A stretch of 64,000 nt of DNA from the NCBI GenBank assembly GCA_025506515.1, contig CM046452.1, forward strand, positions 43,820,444 to 43,884,443, read 5' to 3'. The translations under genes and the position numbers were made by a program. This stretch comes from Flaveria trinervia. Taxonomy: Eukaryota; Streptophyta; Magnoliopsida; Asterales; Asteraceae. Positions 1-11,825 of the stretch are shown here, one piece after another. How positions within the stretch are numbered: the first letter of the stretch is position 1; each line of letters starts with the position of its first letter. The notes beneath the pieces were generated by a model. It saw only the letters and a list, made by a program, of their open reading frames with translations. It did no database searches and was not told the origin of the DNA.

Positions 1-1491
1 CGCGGCAGAAGCCATGGTTCACTGGTTCCCCACTTGCATTCCACACTAGAGGTCCCGGGTTCGAACCCGGCGACCTCCAACATATTTTTTGGGGCTTTTT
101 CAGCCTTTAAAAAAATAGAAAATTTATGAAAATTAATAAAAAAATCAATCTTGTAAATCTAAATTATTTGGAAGTCACTTAACCAATTTCTGAAAAATTT
201 ATGTTCTTATAATACTCGTATATTATTATAAAACAAATGATATAATTAGTTCAACTTCTTACAAAGTATATTTTTTCTTTATATGTTGAATAACTTATTA
301 AATCATTATTTGTTAAAATAAGACATTTAGATTATTTTTATAAGTTAAACTTAAAATATTGTTTTAAGTTACTAAATAGTTGTTTGTTCAAATATCATGT
401 TTAAATTATTTTCTTATAAAATAAACACTAAATATTATTATAACTCACTAAATCATTACTTGTTCAAATACAAGTATATATTAGTGTTTAAAATAAGAGT
501 TATTTTAAAGGTTTGTTTTAAATTATATTTAGACCTTGTTACAAATGGTTTCTTCTATTTCTTGATATTAAAACGATTAAATAATATATAGACTCAAAGC
601 ATAATCAAAATTTACCATGTTAACATCTCAAATTCCACTTAAAACCTTAGTTTCCGTTAAAACGTTAAACTTATATAATTAAACTTTAACCTTGTGTATA
701 TATATATATATTTAGGTGCCTTGTGACGTTCATCTTGGAACATCGTTTATTATCAATCTTATTAATCTTCATACTTATACTTTTAGCCAAGTGACTATTC
801 TATACCCCTTTTTCCTTATTTTCACACTTTGGGGTGAAACATGTTAACTTATACCATTGCACTTGTAAACTTATTTGAGACTTGTAAACCTATGGCAATT
901 CATCTTGTAAAGTTGTGGTTAGTTGAACTTTCGTGGTTACCATGTTATGGCGTTATATGTACAATCATTAACTATTGCTAGCCCAGCGAAGTCATAGATC
1001 TATGGGCAAGACAAGCCTGCTTTGGTTGATCCAAGTACACTTAGCTGATCGTATATACTTTTAAACGTTTGAGACTTGTAAAATTTTGTCGAGGTTTGAT
1101 TGTTGCATTGTTCATAACATCCCTAATCACTTTATTCACTAACTTATGACTTGAATTGCCATCTTTTATATATGCTATGTATTAAAACTATGGAATGCTC
1201 ACCAACATTATTGTTGACCCCTTTATTTTTAACATGTTTCAGGAAATGCCCAAGTTTGATTATCTACACATTGAAGCTTGCACATCTAGGGATGGACCTA
1301 GATTAATAAATAAAATAGATGAATTGTTACATTTTATGTTATGTCTTTTATATCCTTTGAGACTTATATTTGTAATGTGACAAATGAAATTTATATGTAA
1401 AATATATTTGGATTGTTAATAGCGTTATGTGGCTATGAACGATCTTAACTCTCACTCCTCGATGTTTCCGCCGTCAAGGTTGGGGTGTGAC
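1..1491 (+). mobile_element. 3' part of a Ty3/gypsy LTR (same family as gypsy 1)
   Basis: The stretch ends in GGTTGGGGTGTGACA, the same terminus as the gypsy 1 LTR at 23233. It also shares the block around 960-1060 (GATCTATGGGCAAGACAAGCC) with 21715-21790 and 22725-22800. It starts inside the LTR near a tRNA-like segment, so the left end lies outside the window. It is clearly diverged from the gypsy 1 copies. No coding potential is visible; the short ORFs at 397 and 1195 are AT-rich LTR sequence. It could be a solo LTR or the 3' LTR of an element to the left. Confidence 0.8.
15..90 (+). promoter_or_regulatory. tRNA-like Pol III A box, B box and T-run inside the LTR
   Basis: TGGTTCACTGG at 15-25 fits the A-box consensus. 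GGTTCGAACCC at 58-68 is a perfect B box and T-loop. TTTTTT at 85-90 could terminate Pol III. The start-to-start spacing of 43 bp is tRNA-like, and the T-stem pairs CCGGG with CCGGC around a 7-nt loop. I see no convincing acceptor or anticodon stem, so this is tRNA-derived rather than a working tRNA. Related segments sit at 13044-13131 and, reversed, at 14535-14595. Confidence 0.5.
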
Positions 1492-2698
1492 ATCATGCGA
1501 CTAAAGGTCCATTCGCACGACTGAAGGTCCAGTCGCATAGGTGTTCATCCACATTGTCCATTCGCACGACTGGATGTTCATTCGCATAGGTGCTCATCCG
1601 TGTTAGTTCATTCGCATGATGTTCAGTCGCATGGAGGCAATGCGACTGAAGGGTGTCATACGCCCGAATAGGGCTGTTGTACCGAGGAAGGTGTAGATTG
1701 ACTTCTGACTTTCGGGGGAAAGTGCAGATGTAAGTTTTGACGTAAAGGTTCCCATAAGAGTTTTTAAGATGACGATCGAGGTCTTAGAAAGCATGTGGGC
1801 ATGATGAGGGTGATGATGTTGTATGTATGTATGTATGATGTTGCCCTGTATGAGGTGATGTTGATGCATGTTAATGTTCCTTAGTGTGAGGTATAATATT
1901 TTTCCTATGGCTTTACCTATTATGATGAATGAACGAAGTATTATGTAACGTAAAGTGAAAGAGAAAGAAAGAGGAACATGATGAATGAATGCATGTATTA
2001 ATGAACGAATGAAACATCTTGCACGCATCGAATAACGGGTCCTTCTTTGTGATTGACCCTGAATGTAGAACCTCTACCGCTCACCCCTAGTACTGTGGCA
2101 TACGTTTAGCTGTTCATTTGTTGACTTCGGCCCAGTAGCTAAGACTGATGGTTACTCCTAGTACCGTGGCATACGTTTAGCTGTTCATTTGTTGACTTCG
2201 GCCCGGTAGCTACGACTAACCGGGGTGTAGCACATGGTATTGGTAAGGATGATTTCCGATGCACAAGTAAAGTCATAATGAACGAATGAATGAATGAAGA
2301 AGATAATAATGATATTATCTATGTGTACGTACGATGTGTGATCATGTAAAAGTAACGAACGGTTTTATATGAAAGTAAAGTATGTTTTATTTATAAAACT
2401 AGAACTCACTCAGCAACGCTGACTTTGATGTGCTTCCAGTTGGCAGGTAATGTTTGCTGAGGATGGCACGGGCGACTACTCAGCTCTTTTGGGGATGGCA
2501 TTCTTTTGATTAATGTTTTTGCGTTGTAATGCGAACAAGCTATTTTATAATGAATGTCGTATTAATTTGCAAAAATCATTTATATGGAATAAAAGTTTGT
2601 TTTAGTTTTCCGCTGCGATTTAAGAAATACAAATGTAATTATACGTTTTATGTGCGATGAGAACCCAGCTGTAAGCGTCCCGGGAACGGGGCCTTACA
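1492..2698 (+). mobile_element. LTR remnant of a second Ty3/gypsy-like family
   Basis: The stretch ends in CGGGAACGGGGCCTTACA, a typical plant gypsy LTR 3' terminus. Its beginning (1497-1640) has several copies of a CATTCGCACGACTG-like motif. It contains a 71-bp tandem duplication. The left edge abuts the preceding LTR end at 1491, so one LTR is probably inserted in the other. No coding region is seen; the minus ORF at 1603-2028 is histidine and serine rich without known motifs and is probably spurious. Confidence 0.5.
2084..2225 (+). repeat. Tandem duplication, period 71 bp
   Basis: Two near-identical copies contain CCTAGTACYGTGGCATACG followed by TTGACTTCGGCCC. The first CCTAG is at 2086 and the second at 2157. 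Differences are few, including AGTAGCTAAGACTG against GGTAGCTACGACTA. Confidence 0.85.
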
Positions 2699-4422
2699 CC
2701 TGGTGCACAAATGAACAAGATAAGCAAAGGTAATGATGAGTGAAAAGACAACCTATCAAAGTTTACCTAGAACACGTGAGTACGTGTTACAAAAAGATCT
2801 AAACAACCCTAAGTGCTCAATCAACATATTGAACCAAGTGATTTGGAAAATGATGGCACATTTGACCTAGTTGGCCCGTTTGACCTGTTCATTACATATT
2901 AATTGAAATCTTGTTTGATCAAGTATAATAACTCATTACCTAAGATTATCATGCAAACAATTCACGTATGTCACATTATGAATCTTAATTTCTATCAAGA
3001 TCATCATACTAACATGGATTATCATACAATACATGTGAATCTCAATGTATCATCATGCTCAACATAAATATAAATGTAGAGTTGATCGCACACCAATCTT
3101 GTGTAGGTTGTTTGGAGGTTGAAATGCTTATAAAACGTCACTTATTAGGTACCGTTTGAAATCTAAGACCTTAAATAAATCCTAGAGAAAGAATCACTTG
3201 AAATGGATGAATTATGAGTGAATATGATCTCACTGACACAAACCAACAGTTTGCCCAAAATTTTCATCTTTGACATTTAGTTTTGTTTATTGCGTTTGGA
3301 GGAACGATGATGTTGGATTGTTTCAAGACCACTAGTATTAGCCAAAATACTCTCTGATATTACTTTTAGACAAAAATTTTAACCTATTTGAATTCCGTTT
3401 GACCAATTTATAACCCGTCCAAAATGACTTATTTTTCTAAAATCAAATTGTCCAAAAACCAATCCTTGTCCTTTTATCCAAAACCATAATTTTTTACTAT
3501 TATTGACCCAAGACTTAAGTAAAATAATCATCAACCATTGATTTCTGTTCCATCTTGTTAAATCAAGTTTAGAAAATGTTTGTTCATATTTTTTGTCGAT
3601 TAACATCCCAAATTCCAATGCACTCATGCTTAGTCAATTTGAATCATTCTATTAATATTGATTAGTATTTTTAATAAATGGTTTTGTTCTCAAGTTGTCA
3701 ATTAGGACCAGAGTACTACCACAGATTACAACCAAAAGAATACGATTACAAAAACAAGTCACAAAACTAGGGTTTACCGGTTTGTGAAAATCCAAATCCC
3801 AAAACGCATAATCCTTCATGATTCAATCCATAATGACAAGAACAAAAGATTATTAGATGATCTTTTAAATGATTAATGATGAATATCATCAAGATCATGA
3901 ACAAATAGAAACTTAAATCATTAAAATGAATATTTTCTTATTGAAAAACATGTAGATGATTAAAGATTGACTAAGATCAATTCTTAATCACTAGAACTTG
4001 TCTAAATCAATGATAATGGAGGTTTGATCATTGATGATGATGAAGAACAAGCGAAAAAGTGTGTGTGGTGGCTAGGGTTTTCTTTAGAGAGAAAACTTGA
4101 AGAACAAGTCGAGAAATTTGAAAGAATGAAAAAAAGGGAGACCCCCTTTTATGAGTTATTGACCATGGGTGGGCCTCCTGGGCCTTTGGCCCACCTTGTT
4201 TTTGTGCCCCGTCTCGTCTCGCGTTTCATCTGTTTTTTTGCAATTTTGAATTCCTTGTTTTTTATAATTCTACCAAGTTTTTATATGATATATTAATTAT
4301 TTAAGTTCCATTATTTTCACCGGTTTAATATATTTAGTAGATTATATGTAAAGTCCACTGATGATGGCTTTTGTTGCGTTTTTTATGTAAATTTTATATT
4401 TTTATGTTTTCTAAGTCCTTAG
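2699..4422 (-). mobile_element. Degraded LTR remnant, minus orientation
   Basis: 2750-2890 resembles the gypsy 2 LTR at 47770-47890: both carry an ACGTGAGTACGTGT-like block, then TTTGACCTAGTTG and CCCGTTTGACC. This suggests an old related LTR in minus orientation. 4024-4300 looks like LTR promoter-proximal sequence with CT/GA-rich stretches. The 90-aa ORF at 4024-4296 (+) and the 82-aa ORF at 3379-3627 (-) have no recognisable domain, and I do not call them genes. The ends are not defined. Confidence 0.35.
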
Positions 4423-4632
4423 ACTAATTCTAGGTATGGAACCATTGTTCCAAGTCTAATCCGGTGAATGCCTACTATCGCCATGTCTAATACCCATTAG
4501 TCTATTCTAGGCCTATAATGTATAATCACTAATTCTAGGTATGGAACCATTGTTCCAAGTCTAATCCGGTGAATGCCTACTATCGCCATGTCTAATACCC
4601 ATTAGTCTATTCTAGGCCTATAATGTTTAATC
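4423..4632 (+). repeat. Perfect tandem duplication, two copies of 105 bp
   Basis: ACTAATTCTAGGTATGGAAC begins at 4423 and again at 4528. The two units read as identical, which indicates a recent duplication in otherwise old sequence. No coding potential. Confidence 0.9.
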
Positions 4633-4769
4633 TAAGTACATCATGTGTCTACACGTGTCTAAGATACTAAAAATAGTCCAAATTAATGTTAAGTCAACTT
4701 CCAAGTCAAACTCCATATTTTGGCTAAATCAACACCCTTGTTTTGGCGATGAATGCCATAGCAACACAC

Positions 4770-5720
4770 TTACATTGATGTAAGTTTTATATATTGTATT
4801 TTATATTTTGGTGTTATATTACATCATGGTAATATATTTTTATAATAGTTCTTTTTAATGTTATACTGCTAACATTGGGTTTTTGTTTGTTCCAATACTA
4901 TTTAAATAATCATTGCTATACTATTTCTCTTTAAAGAAGGATAAACAAAACTATAGATGGAATACTTTTAAAAAGTGGGATGAAGCTATGAAGATGTAGG
5001 AGACCTATGCGTATATTTTGGGATTTGATTTTTGTTTAGGTGGATATAAGAGATGGAAATGCCATATTACACATAAGAGTGATGACAATGTGCTTTGTTG
5101 TGCTTTTGTTAACACTACTTTTGTTTACACTAGTCTAATATAAGATTGCACTGCTTACATCAGTGTAATATGACTTTACACTAGTTGATAATCTTGTTTA
5201 CATTGTAGTTTTCTTTACACATGCTTAATAAGTAAAAATGTTGTACTTATTTAGTAAATTATTTAATTCATTAAACTAGTTGTAATTTCTCTCTCTCTCT
5301 CTCTCTTGGAATGTTTGTGTAAACACAACTTTTGTTTTACACCACTATACTATGATATTATATTTTTTATACTAGTGTAATATGAAAAGAAAATTTTTAC
5401 ACCGTAAGCTAGTATTACACCAGTGTAAAAGTATATTACCGAATGCAATAATATTTATTTTGGTTTTTTACATGTGTTATATTACACTAAGTAATGTCAT
5501 AGTTACATTAACTTAAGTTTATAGCACACCAATTAAGACCATAGTACACGAATGCAATGTTATTGTATTGTTTATGACATTTTGTTATCATTGATTACAT
5601 TAGTGTAGTTTAAGTAATTTTTACAAAAGTGTTGAAATTATGTGAACTTCTATTTGTAATGTTAGTGTAACATTACTAAAGTTACAAAATTATTTAACTT
5701 TTATTTATATTAGTGCACGT
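4770..5720. repeat. Dense cluster of TTACACTAGTGTAA-type inverted motifs
   Basis: Many variants of TTACACTAGTGTAA and its halves (TTACAC, AGTGTAA, ACACTAGT) occur in both orientations over about 1 kb, for example near 5130, 5170, 5370, 5410, 5480 and 5660. Such bidirectional short repeats are typical of subterminal regions of plant DNA transposons (CACTA, hAT or MULE types). I could not find terminal inverted repeats or a target duplication. Around 4930-5090 a short translation with scattered stops hints at a decayed coding exon, but I cannot assign it. Confidence 0.4.
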
Positions 5721-6811
5721 AATGTAACTAAAATTACTGTTAAATATAAGATCTTGTATTCACATGCTTTAAATAATACGAAGTATCATAACTATTTTTG
5801 GTAAGTTATAAAATTATTATAAAACTTAAAATTACACTAAAAAACTTAAATATTAATAATTTGGTGGTGTACGAATGAAACCTAAGCTTATATAAATATT
5901 ATATTAAAAATACTTTTATGATTTTATTTGAAATAAAAAAACATTTAAAATATAATAATATTAAGGTGTGAAACAATCAATATGGTTTTGATAATGAAGT
6001 TTAGCGGATGGTTAGAGGAATGGTGACATAATGATGTCAAAGAAATCAATAAGGGTGTAAAATTACCCTTCACCAATTTTCTCGATATAAGATTTTTTAC
6101 ATGAATAAAGAAAATATTAAAATCCTACTTTTAAATCATGCATATATGTAGGCCCAAAAGTAGAAGGATGAGATTAATGGGTTAATACATATAGGATGGG
6201 TTAATGTATTACCTTCATATATCTATATATATACATATACATATACACACATATTTTATACATATATGCATATATATGAAGTATAATATGAAGAATGAAA
6301 CTAAGGAATTATAAGGTTAGGCTAAGGAGCATATGAGGGGAATTTAGTGTTTCACTGGTGGAAATAAGAAAGTAGAAAATTTTTATTGAGTTCTTGGGAT
6401 GATTTACAATTAAGGTAAGCCCTTAATTTATAGGGTAATTACAAATAACTTTGTCCACTACAAAAGTAAATGTAATGGTTAAAATATACGAAACAAGCTT
6501 ACAAAGTTATATTATTTATAGAAGAAAAGAGAGAAATCTATTAGGAGTGTTTGTCCATGAATTATAGCTTCCATGAGCGTCTGTTTTCCATGTGCGCCTA
6601 TTTGTAACTTATCACTTGAATTTGTCACCACTTGCGTCCTTTTTTAGAAATTCATGTGAGTCTTATGTATGGACACTTGTGTCCCTTGGTATGCATCTTT
6701 CTCATCATTAGAGATTGTTAAGTTTATAATATGCTTTAATTTAAGAAATTATCATCCTTTTTGATATCCAGTGTCTTCTTTGTTCCCGATCCTTCTAGTA
6801 TAGCCCTCTTA
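5721..6811. other. AT-rich intergenic stretch without recognisable features
   Basis: I see only AT-rich sequence with short TA and ATATAC runs near 6230-6270 and no ORF, LTR end or terminal repeat that I can support. Confidence 0.5.
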
Positions 6812-7919
6812 GTGTCATACCCCAACCTGTAGCAGAATGTGTGAGGGTGTGTAGATTGCACATAACGCATGACATTATTAAATTGATAATTTATATAATC
6901 AACCCCAATTACATAAGTATTACAATGAAGCCATATATTATTTAAACATAAATAACATAAAACAAAGTTTGATTTGTTAACTAAGCAAACAAGCATCCTA
7001 AGTGTCATAAACTTGTAGGCATCTTAAACAACATTCCCTGCAACATGTATAAAATAAAGGTCAACCTAGCAAGTTCGTGAGTAAATTATATTTTGTTACA
7101 TATACTAGATTTAAAGCACGATTCAAGTGTCAAAGTATGAATTCAAGCAAGAGTGACGAAATCAAATGCATTGATCAAACCTTTGTTGACAAGTGGCCCT
7201 AACCAATGGGTTAGACTATGAGTATTGGTTTCAAAACCCAAATACCATCTACAATGGCATGTTTGGGTGGGTGTCAAAGCAAAAGCACTATTATCATTAT
7301 GTTAGGACTTAAAAAGTTATTGATCAGATGCTAGCAAGTAAGCAAGAATGACCACCATATGAAAGATTAATCCAACAAGTTTAACATAAATGCATAGAAT
7401 ACACACAAGACTTAATTGAATCATATTATTTTCAAGAAAGATTTAAAACCCAATATGCATACATGTAATATCCTAAAAACATAAATGGAAAAAGGACGTG
7501 AATACTCACATTGATTTCTTGAGAATGAGTTGGACTTATGACTTGATTATTAGAAATAGTGAAGCCCTAAATTATCATGATTATATGTATTAGAACTTAT
7601 GTTTAAGGTTATGGTTAAGAGTATTGACCATAGCAAAGGAAAAGAAAGATTGTTGCAAGATTAAAACAAATATACACAGATTCAGTATTACAGCTTCATA
7701 TGATAATTAAAAACATTATATTTAAGTTAAAATTCTAAAACTATCCACTCTACTATTTTAGGATGTTATGTACAACTTTCTTTTGGAAATGTTTTTCAAA
7801 TTCGAATCAGAAGCTCATCAAAATAACAGTACAAAGCAGAGGTGCAAATGTGCGCATTTACTTTGTAAAGGCTGTTATAGAGTCGTCAAATAGAATAGTG
7901 TAAGGTTTTATGTAAAGGT
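6812..7919 (-). mobile_element. Ty3/gypsy LTR 3' part, minus orientation
   Basis: Read on the minus strand the segment ends in GGTTGGGGTATGACA, a one-base variant of the gypsy 1 LTR terminus. Sequence leftward of 6812 shows no clear PBS. The other LTR end is not visible because copia 1 begins at about 7920. The 90-aa minus ORF at 6736-7008 crosses this LTR edge and is not a gene. Confidence 0.5.
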
Positions 7920-8674
7920 TAATGCACCTAAATCATTCAAAGTCTTTCATGCATGTATGCACTGAAGTACATAGTAGAAATGCTTCGGAAGTTTTACACC
8001 ATGCACTTGAAATATTTTAAGTGTAGAATCTTTCGAAGCGAAGACCAATATCTTTCGAAACCAAAAGTGAAGTCTTTCGAAGCCAAGAAGTTAAGACAAA
8101 TTTCTTCTGAATACTTTTGAACACATGCTTTATCTGATTTACTTTACCATAAAGCTGAACCACTTTCCGCTGCAACTTTGTTCAGTCACCAACTTATATA
8201 AGTTGGTGAAAAGGTCCATGCTTTTGGTAAATGTACATTGAGGTCTTGAGTCTATGCTTTATACTTTATGTACTTTTATCCTTTTTGTAAGATATTAGGA
8301 AGTGAGCTATAACATGTCATAGTCACTATTCAAAAGGCAATTTGCCTTTTGACTCTACATTTGATTTTGTTGTCTAGTTCAAATGTTTTTAGCTGGCCTC
8401 CTAAGTATGGCCGGTTGTAGGATATAGTATAAAGTATCTTAGGTCCTTGTAACTTTGTTTATGATTTTGTAACACTTTTAAAAGAACTTGAGAGTAATAT
8501 ACAACATCCTTGAAAACTATGTTGTTTTATCTCTTGTTCTGTCTTATATTTTCTTGTGTTCTAAGTATCTAACCTTTGTGTTACTGGTTCCCTATTTGAT
8601 CTATTAAGTGTTCTTGAACAACTCTCCTCATTGTGTATTGTGTTGTAAATGACCATCCCTCAAACGGTCCTGCA
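7920..8674 (+). mobile_element. 5' LTR of copia 1 (SIRE-like)
   Basis: The 3' edge AACGGTCCTGCA abuts a tRNA-Met primer binding site. The 5' edge TAATGCACC is set by comparison with the reversed copy, which starts TGATGCAACC at 50985; this copy has lost the TG dinucleotide. At 755 bp it matches the reversed copy once that copy's insert and array are removed (about 779 bp). 7980-8100 carries several CTTTCGAAGC-like palindromes. Confidence 0.75.
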
Positions 8675-8676
8675 AT

Positions 8677-8688
8677 TGGTATCAGAGC
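8677..8688 (+). promoter_or_regulatory. Primer binding site of copia 1
   Basis: TGGTATCAGAGC is complementary to the 3' end of initiator tRNA-Met and starts 2 bp after the LTR end CTGCA. This fixes the element as a + strand LTR retrotransposon. Confidence 0.9.
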
Positions 8689-8760
8689 ATTCCAGGCTCT
8701 TGATTGTAAGATCTCACCATCTTAAGATCCCTCACACACATAAATTACTTAACATCCCAA

Positions 8761-11489
8761 ATGGTAGCTCTCACTAAAGCTGATATGGAAACTGGAACCA
8801 TGACAAAGTCCCTACTGATCACTCCTGAAGACTTTGACACTTGGTGCCAACAAATGGAAGGGTTCATCAAGTCACAAGACTCCAGGATGTGGGAATTTGT
8901 TGTCTTAGGTCCTCACATACCAAGCACCTCTTCAGCTGTTGCTGGTGGTGGTATGATTCCAAAGGCTATGGCTGACTATTTTGAAGAAGACAGGAAGCAA
9001 ATAAAGATTAATCAGAAAGCCATGACAGTCCTTCAAACTGCTCTTCCCAACTCCATTTATAGAGGCTTCAAGAAGTGAAAACATCTAAACAGCAATGGGA
9101 TGCACTGAAGTTGATGTATGAGGGGTCAACTAAAGCCAAGGATAACAAGAAGGATATTTTGAAGTAGCAGTTTGAAAACTTCACCTTCAAAACAGGTGAA
9201 ACCATGACGCAATAATACTTCAAGTATGTTGAGATTGTGGACACTCTAATGGATGTTGGAGTGACTAAAAATAGGGACATTGTAAGGAAGTTCATGTTCT
9301 TACTTCCCAGATAATGGACACATTATTGTGTTGTTATCAAGACAACTAAGAACCGTAAGACTCTCACTTTGACAGAGTTGTATGGTATTCTTAGTGGATA
9401 CCAAATGGAGATGAATATGCAAAGTTCATCCGATAACTCCAGCAATCAATTGAGTTCAACCCTCCATGTGGTTGAAAAGGATAGTAGAGAATCACAACAT
9501 TATCTTATCTGTTATCCTGACAACTCACAATAGGGTCCTTTTATCACCTTCCTAAAGACACCAAGAGAAAGCCACACTCAACGAAGCCCATTCCAAGAGA
9601 CAAGTTCTTCATAAGCATTTGTGTCTTTTGATGAAAGCATAGATAACTTTCTCTTCACCCTAGAAGATCTGGACTGTATCCATCAAGATGATCTGGAATA
9701 CATGGAGATAATTCAACAGATGGCTCTTCTCACTCACAGAGCCAAAAATTCTACAAGAGAACATGGAGGAAGTTTCTAAGCAATGCAGCCAGTGGAAAGT
9801 TTGGACTAGATAAAAGCAAAGTAAAGTGTTAGAACTTTAACAATTGGGAAAATTTGCAAGGGAGTGTAAGGCACCAAGGAAAAATGGTGGTCAAACACAA
9901 CCAGGCTAGACTACACTAAGAGAGCCACCCCGAATGAGAAGCAAAAGCAGCAAGCTACAGTTGTTGTTAAAAAAGGAGGTTTTGACTAGAGCTTTCAGGT
10001 GGAAAGTGCATCTCCAAACCAAGCACTTATGGAAGATCATGATGAAGCTAAGGTATTGGAACATCTATGTACACTTGAATGCATTGTTAAAGTTAATAGA
10101 TACAGGCCCTACAACTTAGAGATAAGATCTTATATTGAGTCTTTAAATATCTTAAAATTTGATTTCACAAGTGCTAAAAATAATTATAAACTAAGAGGAC
10201 TTAGAGAAAACCATTTCAACTCTTAAACATGAACATACCAACAATAGGACTCAGATCAAAGATCTCATAACTAAGTTGACTGAATGCCAAGCTGAGCTTG
10301 TGATTAGCAAAGCCAAGGCACAAAAATGTATTCTTGAAGAAGAGACCTTCAAGAACATAATATCCTCATCCTTGCATGCAAAAGTTTGTTATCAAAATAA
10401 GCAAGGTCTAGGATCTAGTGAGATAGCTCCTTCACACACAATCTTATCTGTACGATCTCCTAGGTATGGAACTTGTGAAGATGAGCTTCCTCTCATAGAC
10501 CTAATGACTAAAGAGGATGAAGAAGAGATAGTGAAGGATGCCTCTAAGAAGAGTGAAGAAAAGCATTCTAAGAAGTGTCACTATCCTTCTGAGTACAGTA
10601 AGAAATTTGGGATGACCAAGTCAAGAAGGAAGAACTTGATCAGGAAGGCCAAGAGGAAGTACAAGAAAGCCCAAGAGAACAAGGCCACTTTTAACTCTAA
10701 GCATAAAGAAGTTTTTATCTCTGCAGGATTTGAGGTGGTTAAGACTAAAGACACAAACTTGAACTCTAGTACCAGGAGTTCTAGTTCATGTCCAGATCAT
10801 CCCAACAACATGAAGAAGGCTAATCAGTTGTGTACCACTGTTACACAACCTGAACGATCAAGCTCCAAAGGTAGTTCTCACCATATAGGAATTGCCATAG
10901 CATCTGCAAAGATGAAGATGGAGAAGAAAAGTGATAAAGTTCAGCCTTACTCATAGAAGAAGACTCTTAGAAAGAAGAAAATGGATTGTGTCATGTGTGG
11001 GAGTACTTGGCATCGTGCAAAGGATTGTTTTTACAATCAAAAAGTATTGTCCACATGAACAAGAAAGAGACTTCTAAAAGTTTGGAAAAGAACCAAGCTT
11101 TGGAAGGAAAATCTTTTCCTTTCGGAAGCTCCAAGTTGAAGAAGAAGACAAGTGGAAAATTGCCTTCAAAAGAAAAACTGGTCTCGAAAGAAAAGAATAC
11201 TTCCGAAGTACTGAAGCCTACTGCAATGTTAGCAAGATCTTCTAAAAGTCCAGTCATCAAAACTTCCGAAGTGTTGAAGGTCAAGTCTAAGCTTCTAAAA
11301 GTGGTATGGAAGACAAAGAAAGACCAAGTGACTAAAAGTTCTTCATTAGTATCAGCAGAAGATCCTTAAAACATAACAATAGGATCTATTACTGTTGCAT
11401 TGTCTTCAACTTCTCTTGATAAGCCCAAGACCAATAAGGCTTGGGTTTCCAAATGTAACTAACCATCGCTTTTGGTACAAGATTAGCTC
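8761..11489 (+). pseudogene. copia 1 gag, broken
   Basis: The ORF opens at 8761 and runs 105 codons to a stop at 9076. It then continues in broken frames with WDALKLMYEG and DIVRKFMFLLPR, motifs of the UBN2/copia Gag core. A long open stretch at 10276-10956 is lysine and serine rich, like the C-terminal part of SIRE-type Gag. Around 10984-11028 a CCHC zinc knuckle reads CVMCGSTWHRAKDC. Stops at about 9165, 9215 and 9313 and several frame changes make it non-functional. Gag would form the virus-like particle and bind element RNA. It belongs to the same polyprotein as the protease beginning near 11490. Confidence 0.8.
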
Positions 11490-11820
11490 AAGACAAACAT
11501 GAATGTCTGGATCATTGATAGTGGTTGTTCTAGACACATGAAAGGCAATGGGTCACTACTCCAGAATTTGAGAAAATTGATGGAGGGTCGGTTGCTTTCG
11601 GAGGAGATTCTAGTGGTTACATAACTGGAAGGGGCAGGGTCATAAATGGTAAGCTTAACATTGAGAAGGTAAACTTTGTAAAGGATCTTGAATACAATCT
11701 TTTGAGTGTACCTCAATTTGTGATCAGAGTCATAACATGCTCTTTACTAAGCATGAGTGCATTGTTCTCAGGCAATGGGTGGTCATTCCTTATAAGCATA
11801 TCCTGCTCAGAGCCCCCAGG
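11490..11820 (+). pseudogene. copia 1 aspartic protease, cut by gypsy 1
   Basis: The copia-type protease signature VWIIDSGCSRHMKGN is at about 11500-11545, with the catalytic Asp in DSG. It is followed in another frame by GYITGRGRVINGKL and NLLSVPQFCDQS. The reading then reaches HILLRAPRK and is interrupted at 11825 by gypsy 1. The same polyprotein resumes at 23239 with the pre-integrase region. A frameshift near 11580 breaks it. Confidence 0.85.
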
Positions 11821-11825
11821 AAAAG
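11821..11825. repeat. Target-site duplication of gypsy 1, left copy (AAAAG)
   Basis: AAAAG directly precedes LTR start TGTAACATC at 11826. An identical AAAAG at 23234-23238 directly follows LTR end GTGTGACA. Removing the insert plus one copy restores the copia 1 reading. Confidence 0.95.

Noticed and set aside
1..90. A genuine tRNA gene
   Set aside because: B box and T-loop are perfect, but I could not build acceptor and anticodon stems, and the segment recurs inside an LTR family.
1603..2028. 141-aa minus ORF in an LTR remnant
   Set aside because: No domain, biased composition, and it overlaps motif-rich LTR sequence.
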